A DNA stretch of 64,000 bases from Pieris napi (lineage: Eukaryota > Arthropoda > Insecta > Lepidoptera > Pieridae), in assembly GCF_905475465.1 (NCBI RefSeq), contig NC_062250.1, positions 8,950,501 through 9,014,500 of the forward strand, in the 5' to 3' direction. The first letter of the stretch is position 1; the number at the start of each line of letters is the position of its first letter. Shown here in pieces: positions 57,301 through 64,000 of this stretch. The notes under the pieces were generated by a model that was not told where the DNA came from, did not search any database, and worked only from the letters and a program-made list of their open reading frames with translations. The translations under genes were made by a program, and so were the position numbers.

Positions 57301-60300
57301 AATGAAAAAAAAATATAAAAAAAACAAATACTGCATAAATAAAAATAAATAAATAAATTATAACTGCATAAGATGATAAAAAATTCTATGCAATAGCTTT
57401 ACCGCGGCAGTCCCCGAGTGCCACCCTTTTTTTTTATATCGTTGTATTATGGCGCTTCTAAACGGGCCATGTTTTGCTGCAACACTGTGGCCCGGCAACA
57501 TTGCAAACAATAGCAGCCACACTGCAATATTGCAGTAATGTCCCGGCCATATAGCCAAACATGCTATGTATAGCCACATATGGCCGATGTTGCTCCGATG
57601 GGTTGCCGGACGATTGCTAGGCTATCGAATTCAACTGCAATATTGCACAGTGTATCCTTTTCTACGCGACATGACGTTTGCTATGAGTGAAGTGTGCCTG
57701 TTGCTATATTCTGTGTTTTGCGATCAGCTGTATTTGACATTAGATTACTACGTAAAAATGACTGCTTTTGACATTCTAGTTCTTGAATTATATTATTATC
57801 AAGACTTATTTCTGTCAAGCCTATTTAAGTAAGGTCGAATCCACAATCTCTTCTTTTTCTGTTTCTTTTTTAAAACAATATAAGCTGCTGGGACAAGTGT
57901 GATTTCGTCAGCCATTGTTGCCGGTTTGTGTAGCCCGTTTAGGAGTCTGCATCATGGGCCATACTATTGCAGACATATTGCAACACATTGCCCAGCCATA
58001 GATTGTTCGGCCATCAGCTGCATTAAAATATTTTTCTAATGGCCGGACAATTAGTTGCCAACAGTGCAGCCATCAATTGCAGCAAAACATGGCCCGTTTA
58101 GAAGCGCCATTATGACTTGTACGGTACGGGTACTCCCGTATGCCAAACTTAACGCTAAGTTCCAACTCTGAATCTTAGAATCAATCGTTAGATCTTATGT
58201 TTTTATTGATTTAACAGTGGTGCCACCTGGTCTTCACGCTGTTCGTCAGTGGCATCTGGCTCTGGTCGGGGCAAACGTTCGCCTCAGTTGGCCGTGCGTT
58301 TGTTGAGGGGGAAACGCCTGAAGAGGGCGCCTCGTCGCGCTCCCCCGGCCCCGCCCCCTCGGGTCAATGACCGCGTGGTGGTGGAGACCTTGCACACAAC
58401 CAGCCGCGCTAATGTTGTTTGGCAGGTGAGGAATTTATATTTGTAAAGTAATAAAAATTTTTATAGCAACGTTCAGGTTTTATTATAGTTGACGCATTTT
58501 TGAAGTGAAACTTTATCGGGGTTGAAAAAAAATTTAGTGTAACATTTTTTTCGTTACGCGTCACATTTTTCCGTTACGCGCTATCTTTTGAAGTGAAACT
58601 TCTTTATCGACGTATGGGAGAAATTTTGTAGCAAGTTACGCGCCATGTTGCTTTTTGAAGTCAAACGTAACTGCGCACGCGTCATTGTGACATTTATTAG
58701 CACTCTGACTCCTGATTGGACTGTAGAAGGGTTGTTGTTTTGACACTTCTTAAATTACTTACGCTTCATTACGCAATACGCAAAAATTATTCCTATTAAG
58801 TTTTAAAATAATTAAGTATCTCGATCTTACCTATCCCGTTATCGATATGCACCTCTACAATTCTTACGCACATCACTACACCTCTCCATAAGAGTACCTC
58901 ACCTCCATGTAAGTGCGAGCGAGACAGACAGATAAAAATGATTTATGACCTCAGTTCATAATAATAGTAATACATGCTTAGAGTTAAATTCAGAAAAGAC
59001 TGTCCGTTTTCTCTCGTTTATCAAAATTCAATATATTTTTTGACGTTCGGAAGTCGGACGTAGTGCTATTTTGTTTCTGAGGCCCGTATTCTAGAACGTC
59101 AATCAGACTTAAAGCTTCAAGAGCTGTCAAACAATTTTTGTGTATGACATTTGACATTTTAACAGCGCTCAAAACGTGATTGTGACTTGAGATACGAATT
59201 TGAATATGACCTGAATCTTACCCTCAGTTCGTCGCTTTATATTATACTAGCTGATCCGGCAAACGTCGTTTTGCCATGTATATCATTTATAATAAAAAAA
59301 TAGGGGTTGATCATAGAGGGGTGAAAATTAGGGGTTGTATGTATTTTTTAATGCTGTATCATAAAAAAATAGAAATTAAAAATTTTGTCTAAAAAATAAA
59401 AATAAAAATATAGGGGTGGACTACCCTTAACATCTGGCGGGCTGATTTGTGAATCTAAACCATTCCCAGATCCCCTTGAAGACACACAAAAAATTTCATC
59501 AAAATTGGTCCAGTCGTTTAGGAGGAGTTCAGTCACATACACACGCACACAAGAAATATATATATTAAGATTTATGAGATTATTGATAGTGTAAGTTACA
59601 CACTAACCTACAAATACGCTTAACTGAAAAGTAAAGTAAGAAAATATGGTAAAAGTTTGACAACTAAGTGACATTGACAGTTAAAATATAGAACTCGCTA
59701 GAAAACGATATTTATCCGCATTTCTCAGGACGGCACCATTGAAATGGGAATACCGTCAACCCAGCTGTACCCGATTCACCACCTTGATGGCCAAGAGTGC
59801 TTCCCCGGAGACTTCGTCGTCAATGGCGCAGCTAACGTCGAAGACAATCAGGTGCGTCTGAATTATAATTTATTATACAGTAGAACCTCGATAAGATAAA
59901 GTCCAAGGGAAACACAAAATATTTTATGTTATAGAGGTTTTAAGTTATCAAGGTTCTATGTTAGGTAAAGGTTAATATATAGGTAAGGTATGTACATGTT
60001 TCTATGTACCCTTGCTCCCATTTTTACTTGAATGCATCAGAAGGATGGGTTCAATAAAATACTGAAAATTAAATATGTAATCATATTTATTCACATTACA
60101 TAAAAATAAAACAACAACTAAAGGTTTAGTCTACTTAAAAAAATCTGTGATTTTCTTTTGTTTTAAAAAATTCACTGTTTCTAAATCGATTTGATTTTCA
60201 ATGACAAATAGAGAGGAGAATATAGTAAAGCGATGTTTCCAGGACAACGATCAAAAACTTATGATGCAAGTAAGTCGTTGTCACAAAGCTAACCGCCGCA

Positions 60301-63300
60301 AAGCTTTGAAGAATTTAGATAAAGCAAACAATAGGTAATGTATTGTTTACGTTAACAATACATTAGTAAACACGTGCAAGCAATAAATACCGAAACCATT
60401 TGTTTTGACACTCTTTCAAAATGACTCATTCACAAACAATTTTATGTTATAGAGGATGTGGAAACATTTCTTTTAGTTACTGAGGGCCTATACAGAGATT
60501 ATTTATTTAAGTTATAGAGGTTGCGTATTTTAAGTTATAGAGGTTTTGGGCTCTGATGGGGACATAGTATTTTTTGAAGTAACATAGGTTTTTATGTTAC
60601 CGAGGTTTAAGTTATCGAGGTTCTACTGTATAAAAAATATTTTTAAAAACTGTGCTCATCAACCTTAGGAAGGTTGCTTGGTTGTATGTATTATTAATAA
60701 TGCCAAAGAAGTATAACTTCTTACGCGCGTACATAAGTACACGCACCCTTTTTTTATATATGGCTTATATTTCCAGAATAAGCATAGAGAATATGGCGTG
60801 GTACAACGCGTGGATCATCACGGACGCACTGCAATCGTTCATTGGTATCTCACTTACACCAGCGCCGATGACCCTGTGTAAGTATTGCAGTACCATTTGA
60901 CGGAGAACATTCATAAAATTATTTATTACGCGTACCAATTCTTAAAAGGCCGGCAACGCACTCGCGAGCTCTCTGGCGTATTGAGTATACAAGTACATGG
61001 GCAGCGGACTACACTAATATCACTTAATATCAGGTGAGCTTCCTGCCCGTTTGCCCCCTGTTCTATAAAATGGTTTATATAACTTTAAACAATATTACTA
61101 GATGGCGCTACGTACGCCATTTTTGGATTTTTTTTCTCTTTCTAAATATAATTATGATTAAAAATATAGATTATCTACAATAGCTACCAAATCGAGGGCG
61201 TAGAACAATTATCAATTTCTTTGGTGCATTTGATATTAATGTGACAATCTGTGGAGCTTATATACTGCAATGATAAGAATATAAATACAATATATGGAGT
61301 CCCATTATTGTTAATTATTTATTCAAATAAATATGTTATGAAGCTATTTAGTTATAAGGGGGCGTCCATAAATTACGTGAGGCGTTTTTTTAATAATTAT
61401 TTACCTCCCCCCCCCCCCCCTGGTGAGATGTCGTGAGATTTTATTAAACCCCCTCCCCCAACCCCCAATCTCACGTGAGATTTTTAAAAATGTCTGTTTC
61501 TTACGTAATCGCGTAAGAAGCTATCTTTTTGAGCTCGGAGAACTCAAAATAACACAGAATTCGTACTATTGAGCTCGAAGAGCTCAAAAACAAAATAGTG
61601 AAATGTTGAGCGTTTAGGTATGGATTTAGGGGGAAGTTGCAGAGATGGCCTTTAGGGTCAACCATTTTCCTAATTTTTTTTTTTCAATCAGAATAAAAAT
61701 TGCGTGATATTTGCCGAGACCCCCCCTCTCCAACGTAAGATTAAATAAGATTTGATTCGACCCCCTCCCCCCCTTAAACACCTCACGTAATTTATGGACG
61801 CCCCCTAATGCGTGATCTTGTTTTATCATAATGCTTCCATACCATCTTATAAACAATTATCAAATAAAGAGTGGCGGATTTACTTTCCAGTTCTTCTAGG
61901 TCGGCTTTCTTGATTTAATAACTTGCAGTAAATAAAATTTAGAGTCATTCACTGTTTTTGTGAATTTCGACTTTGAGTCGAATATTATTGTTTATTTATT
62001 TAAGTGTTTTATACCATTTTAGGCCTCAAATGTTGTACAAAAGCGAAATGAGCGTTTACGACCTGAAGGACCACCCTGACTTCCAGTACCGGCCTGGGAC
62101 AGTTGTCATCAGAGTGGCCAACTTCACTGGAGAAGATGCCACTTGCACTGCTGGACAGGTATATTTTAACGCTCTACACGCATGCTTTAATGACGTCATC
62201 GACACTGGGTGTTTTACATTATTTTTTAATATTTTGAAAAGAGGTTGCACCTATTTATATTATTTATTAGTGACTATAGAACTTACACAGATTGTAATTT
62301 ATTATTCTGTAATTGAGAGGGCTTTAAAAATTCAAATTAAACATTCATTCAAGAATATGCCAAAACGCATCGAGGCAAGATGGCGTCGCACTCGACCCTA
62401 TGACGTACTATGCTTGTAAACACGTAAACAAACGTCAGTTTTTCGTGTCATTTATCAATCTTAAATTATAATATAATCAAAAACAGTCTCGGACGAAATT
62501 TATAAAATAAATAATTTGAAGTTTTCCACGGTCCGCTTCACAACACATTTTCTTTTGCGTACTGTGGAACTCCCGGTGGGGGTCTTCCCTGGGAAAGAGA
62601 CTCTTCTCTCAAAGGCCGGCAGCGCACTTATTAATATGGGTGTCCCATTACTGCGCTTTTTAAACGTCCCGTAGGTCCCGTAGACAGCGATAAACTTAAA
62701 GCCGATTATGGAAATATTTTTTTATTTAATTAATTGTTTCAGGTGATAGACAACTTCCCCTCGGGCCGTGTTAAAGTATGGTGGGTGGACGGACATACAA
62801 GCATGTGCTGGCCGCAAGATCTTTACAAGGTATGGGTTTTATTTGAACACATATAGTGCTTTACATATTTTTAATGTCTCTGTTACACAACAGTTATTAT
62901 TTGTGTGCTGGTTTTAAGATTCTTTATTATATTTATCCAAAAATGCTAGTCTGGACAAAAGAGGCCAAGGAGTTAAAAGAAATTTAAATTTGGAATGTGG
63001 ATTTTGTTACTAAATGTTTCAATTACCAAAGAGATCGAATACGAATGGAAAGGTTGCTGGCTGTTTAAAATAAACCTCACAGAGAAAATAAAAAAAAAAC
63101 TCTGAAAGTAAACACGCGCGAAACGCATTCTATTGTTCTTATTTGCCCGAATTGAAACTTAATATAATTTAAATAAAAAAAACTTCAAATGCCTAAACAT
63201 GTCTCTTCCAGAAAGACCTTACCTTATCTTATCTCAAAGACTACTGAACCAATTTCGATAAACTTTGAGTTGGTCTATAGTTTATGCTTTATAACCTTTA

Positions 63301-63516
63301 AATAACATGTCTTTAACTTTAAATAATCTGCATATTTTTTAATTTTATCTTAGGTAGGTGAATACGATTCAGACGAAGGAGAGCTATGGGGCTCCGAAGG
63401 GTCAGGCTCTGAAGAAGACGAATCTTGGGAAACGCAGAGTTCTCCGCCCGATGGTGAGCCGCGTACGCCCGACACGCCAGCTATCGGGCCTGGCAATACT
63501 AATGGGGATCCACTGG
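42866..63516 (+). CDS. UBE2O: UBE2O-type E2/E3 hybrid ubiquitin ligase, 5' part (14 exons)
   Basis: Exons: 42866-43090, 43539-43766, 45090-45332, 50726-50837, 51574-51705, 52953-53086, 54594-54748, 56258-56377, 58218-58425, 59729-59851, 60777-60877, 62023-62158, 62743-62829, 63354-63516. All phases agree, giving 722 codons plus one nucleotide and continuing off the right edge. Landmarks: VNNRG-like start region (YKINNRGQVVFGLVLENYE), DRSLMPGDVVRRLIAGKD, LNVFEPCTLQVGDRNF, VETLHTTSRANVVWQDGTIE, EYGVVQRVDHHGRTAIVHW, GRVKVWWVDGHTSMCWPQDL. These are conserved CR1/CR2-type substrate-binding regions of UBE2O. The UBC domain is beyond the window. Known role: E3-independent ubiquitination of orphan or basic proteins such as excess ribosomal proteins. 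Confidence 0.92.
43767..45089. other. UBE2O intron 2
   Basis: 1.3 kb of AT-rich sequence, no recognised repeat or exon. Confidence 0.5.
45571..45912. mobile_element. Interspersed repeat, class uncertain
   Basis: Contains GTACGCTTCAAAAACTCAAA and ends CACAGCGAAGCGTGGCAGGG then AACAGCCAGT. This resembles another insect Helitron-like tail, with T-rich runs in the middle. Confidence 0.35.
46121..46444 (-). mobile_element. Helitron-like element in UBE2O intron 3
   Basis: Same family as 21467-21772, with CTAGCTGACCGGGCAAACGT at one end and CGAAAACTGTGACACGAGA at the other. It holds a small internal duplication of CTACCCCTAACATTTAGGGG at 46286-46331. Confidence 0.6.
47276..48278 (+). mobile_element. 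hAT element nested in left arm of the foldback element
   Basis: 18-bp perfect TIRs TAGGGAATGCAATCCCGA flanked by the 8-bp duplication GTCCCAAC (47268-47275, 48279-48286). The empty site is preserved in the right arm (GTCCCAACCGACC on the reverse strand). Near 47902-47988 a + frame reads SVELEKAFSAAGNIATNIRC then RLSDSTLDTLFF. This fits the hAT C-terminal dimerisation motif. The rest of the transposase is missing. Confidence 0.85.
48645..48872 (+). pseudogene. Short open frame in foldback loop (possible transposase end)
   Basis: Reads KLEPENCGWFLDEYLKPVGF, then FGDHTPLKIEDIVEKGE and an acidic ESDDEVDSEVEDRSFKCP. No ATG at the start. Acidic C-terminal tails of this kind close several DNA-transposase families. 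I cannot name the family, and it may only be chance. Confidence 0.35.
49141..49334. mobile_element. 194-bp MITE nested in right arm of the foldback element
   Basis: Ends GTTAACGTAAAATTG / CAATTTTACGGTGAC with a longer imperfect TIR including CCGTTAGATTGTA. Absent from the left arm, which gives the empty site. Flanks suggest an ATAT duplication, but local AT repeats make this uncertain. Internal AATCT/AGATT motifs repeat. Confidence 0.65.
50726..56377 (+). CDS. UBE2O: UBE2O exons 4-8: linker with basic and acidic tracts
   Basis: Exon 4 (50726-50837) ends in phase 1 at a less common gtcagt donor. Exons 5 and 6 carry LKLLNVFEPCTLQVGDRNF and a very basic RPKKRASSHRKHK, a candidate nuclear-localisation signal. 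Exons 7 and 8 are acidic and serine-rich (DTADDTLESLDDTLK, NDDDSDNWENTSSDGSDT), as in the family's disordered linker. Acceptors and phases (1, 1, 0, 2, 2) are mutually consistent. Confidence 0.85.
51297..51507 (-). mobile_element. SINE, second family, in UBE2O intron 4
   Basis: AAGCCGGTTTCCTCACGATG, ACCATTCGAGCGACTTTAAA and GACCTCAGGGACGAGAGTCG follow the 7850 copy. It ends about 67 nt before UBE2O exon 5. Confidence 0.65.
51752..52056 (+). mobile_element. Helitron-like element in UBE2O intron 5
   Basis: ATGTGTCACGTTGTTTGTCC start, GCACACCGTGTGTAGTTTGA, ending CGCTTGACCGGTCTGCTAG before T. Opposite orientation to 63687-64000. Confidence 0.6.
52208..52480. repeat. MITE-like repeat with an 18-C run
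   Basis: GCGTTCAAGTATTACGTAAC at the left, C x18 at 52255-52272, then CGTAACGTTTTACAAACCCC and TTCGTTACCCC. Resembles insect GGGGGCGT...TACGTAA miniature elements. The right boundary is vague. Confidence 0.4.
53391..53928. mobile_element. MITE with TA target in UBE2O intron 6
   Basis: Ends TACTCTGATTTTTAATTCCG and (reverse) TACTCTGATTTTTTATTCCG continuing TAGAATTCTGACA, flanked by TA. TIR about 33 bp. No coding capacity seen. Confidence 0.65.
53983..54478. mobile_element. GAAGTGAAACTTC-family repeat, copy C
   Basis: Starts GTACACACGTAAGAAGTGAA and ends CGATAAAGAAGTTTCACTTC, with a second internal motif AAAGAAGTTTGACTTC. In UBE2O intron 6. Confidence 0.55.
54768..54960. mobile_element. Composite of two Helitron-like fragments
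   Basis: GCGTCACGTTGTTTGTACGC to the (AT)n run at 54857-54869 matches the 51752 family. It then switches to GACCCAGCAAACGTTGTTTT of the 21467 family. Lies just after UBE2O exon 7. Confidence 0.45.
55203..56185 (-). mobile_element. Interspersed repeat split by a Harbinger insertion
   Basis: AAGTGCGTTGCCGGCCTTTT and GGTTCCACTGGTGCTGGTTC run up to CTGCCTTAA at 55399. After the insertion the repeat resumes as GAGCGCTCAGTTGTGG. The GCCGGCCTTTTAAG core recurs at 60934-61070 and 62598-62685. Confidence 0.55.
55400..56157 (-). mobile_element. PIF/Harbinger element with transposase fragment
   Basis: TIR CAGCCTGGCCACGGG / (reverse) CGGCCTGGCCACGGG with the 3-bp duplication TAA at 55397-55399 and 56158-56160, as known for this superfamily. 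The minus strand reads TRMSIEPSIIF, then NIQPELEKKVNANRILSAAE and KLFLRLRYI. This is the HARBI1-type N-terminal pattern, broken by stops or frameshifts. The ends are very GC-rich (CGCG motifs). Confidence 0.72.
56715..57135. mobile_element. GAAGT(T)ATACTTC relative in UBE2O intron 8
   Basis: TTGAAGTTATACTTCTTTTG at the left and ACAGAAGTATTACTTCTAAC then GTACATAAGTACACCC at the right. The same palindromic end design with changed bases. Confidence 0.4.
57451..58108. mobile_element. TIR element with long perfect ends, ATTAT duplication
   Basis: The two ends are perfect reverse complements for over 30 bp (start GGCGCTTCTAAACGGGCCAT), flanked by ATTAT (57446-57450, 58109-58113). The interior is dense in GGCC and TTGCA words. 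A + frame of 88 codons (57566-57832) has no recognisable motif. Superfamily not assigned. Confidence 0.7.
58218..63516 (+). CDS. UBE2O: UBE2O exons 9-14: second conserved region
   Basis: Exon 9 is basic and Pro-rich (GKRLKRAPRRAPPAPPPR), then RVNDRVVVETLHTTSRANVV leads into exon 10 (DGTIEMGIPSTQLYPIHHL, ECFPGDFVV). Exons 11-13 hold EYGVVQRVDHHGRTAIVHW, DFQYRPGTVVIRVANF and RVKVWWVDGHTSMCWPQDLY, i.e. small SH3/Tudor-like strands typical of UBE2O. Exon 14 is acidic (DSDEGELWGSEGSGSEEDES) and ends in phase 1. Confidence 0.88.
58491..58672. mobile_element. GAAGTGAAACTTC-family fragment, reverse of copy C
   Basis: The reverse complement of about 54350-54478 matches here: AAATTTAGTGTAACATTTTT, CGTTACGCGTCACATTTTT, TTGCTTTTTGAAGTCAAAC. 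In UBE2O intron 9. Confidence 0.5.
59247..59570 (-). mobile_element. Helitron-like element in UBE2O intron 9
   Basis: CTAGCTGATCCGGCAAACGT start and ATAGGGGTTGATCATAGAGG body as in the 46121 copy. The far end differs (CACACGCACACAAGAAATA), so it is a related subfamily or a chimera. Confidence 0.55.
59878..60627. mobile_element. pogo/Tigger-like non-autonomous element
   Basis: CAGTAGAACCTCGATAA / TTATCGAGGTTCTACTG ends flanked by TA. The sub-terminal region repeats the motif TTATAGAGGTTTTAAGTTAT several times on both sides. No intact transposase; the middle is AT-rich debris. In UBE2O intron 10. Confidence 0.7.
60699..60765. repeat. GAAGTATAACTTC fragment next to UBE2O exon 11
   Basis: AAAGAAGTATAACTTCTTAC then GTACATAAGTACACGCACCC. 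The same terminal design as the 56715 repeat, ending about 12 nt before the exon 11 acceptor region. Confidence 0.4.
60934..61070 (+). repeat. GCCGGCCTTTTAAG-family repeat
   Basis: ACCAATTCTTAAAAGGCCGG, GTGAGCTTCCTGCCCGTTTG. Reverse orientation to the 55203 copy. Confidence 0.5.
61358..61805. mobile_element. MITE with GGGGGCGTCCATAAATT ends, TAA target
   Basis: TIRs GGGGGCGTCCATAAATTACG / CGTAATTTATGGACGCCCCC continue to about 25 bp and are flanked by TAA (61355-61357, 61806-61808). This fits a PIF/Harbinger-type miniature element. Contains C/G homopolymer runs (61406-61420, 61727-61735). In UBE2O intron 11. Confidence 0.7.
62598..62685 (+). repeat. GCCGGC-family repeat fragment
   Basis: TCAAAGGCCGGCAGCGCACT then GGTGTCCCATTACTGCGC. 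Fragment of the repeat at 60934. In UBE2O intron 12. Confidence 0.4.
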
Positions 63517-63686
63517 GTAAATAGTCTATATTTTATAAATATGCCGTGTTTATTTTTTTACTAAACTCCTGATGAACTGATGATTCTTGTGTCTGTTTAA
63601 GTGGAATCTGGAAAGGATTTTAAATTAGATTATTTTCTACAGAACTACCGTCTATCGGGGCGCTAGGATTTATATTTATATATCTA

Positions 63687-64000
63687 CTAGCAGACCGGCC
63701 AAGCGTTGCTGTGGCTAAGGTTTTAGTTATATTAAATCGTAGTAACCTATTCAAGGGAAACGGTAGGAGAACACCAGTCATGGGGAACGCCATGCTTTAT
63801 TGGTGATTGTGCCATTAAATTGTAGCTTATGTGAAACGTTGGTACTTTCAACACAGCGCCATCTGTTAGAATTGTGACTATCAAATTATAAACACATATT
63901 TTGCAATAAAATAATATTGCGGATATAAATTAAAATGTAAGCTATCCTATCTTTTAAGTTAGATAAAACTGCACACGGTGTGCAAATTTTATTTAAAATC
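63687..64000 (-). mobile_element. Helitron-like element, runs off right edge
   Basis: CTAGCAGACCGGCCAAGCGT start and CACACGGTGTGCAAATTTTA near the edge. Colinear with 7021-7368 apart from small indels. Confidence 0.55.

Noticed and set aside
57566..57832. 88-codon open frame as a gene
   Set aside because: It lies wholly inside a TIR element, is hydrophobic by composition, and has no motif.
1..64000. CRISPR arrays, prokaryotic operons or ribosome-binding sites
   Set aside because: The window is eukaryotic: split genes with GT-AG introns, SINEs and TIR transposons. No regularly spaced repeats of CRISPR type.

Overview
The window looks like a piece of a moth or butterfly (Lepidoptera) nuclear genome. 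The coding exons are short islands in AT-rich introns. Those introns are full of insect interspersed repeats: tRNA-derived SINEs, Helitron-like elements ending in CTAG, and several terminal-inverted-repeat (TIR) DNA transposons with readable target-site duplications (TSDs). All exon boundaries below were placed by eye from GT-AG sites plus reading-frame and phase agreement. There was no transcript or database support.

Four protein-coding loci can be read. (1) From 5228 to 21009 on the + strand lies a many-exon collagen chain. It enters the window mid-gene and resembles the membrane-associated, interrupted collagens (the fly gene known as Collagen alpha chain CG42342). It shows Gly-X-Y exons, two short non-collagenous interruptions, a pair of equal-length exons that phase makes mutually exclusive, an alternative last exon at 18000-18029, and an acidic non-collagenous C-terminal exon. 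(2) From 25735 to 31409 (+) there is a complete four-exon Toll-type receptor of about 928 aa: signal peptide, leucine-rich repeats, two cysteine-flank modules, one membrane helix and a TIR (Toll/interleukin-1 receptor) domain. (3) From 42051 down to 34703 (-) there is a complete seven-exon TBC1D16-type Rab GTPase-activating protein of about 724 aa with both catalytic finger motifs. (4) From 42866 to the right edge (+) are the first 14 exons (722 codons) of a UBE2O-type ubiquitin E2/E3 hybrid. Its catalytic UBC domain lies beyond the window. Genes 3 and 4 are divergent, with 814 bp between start codons. The four genes do not form an obvious pathway.

The intervening DNA is mainly mobile-element debris. 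The most striking case is in UBE2O intron 3: a 3.2-kb hairpin-forming element at 46802-50045 with arms of about 830 bp. Its left arm holds a hAT-type element and its right arm a 194-bp miniature element. Other identifiable insertions are a 1.16-kb hAT element between the collagen and Toll genes, a PIF/Harbinger element nested inside another repeat in UBE2O intron 7, a pogo-like element in UBE2O intron 10, and a family of repeats built around GAAGTGAAACTTC. A lone THAP-type zinc-finger exon lies antisense inside TBC1D16, and a 5'-truncated 5S rRNA copy lies in a collagen intron.
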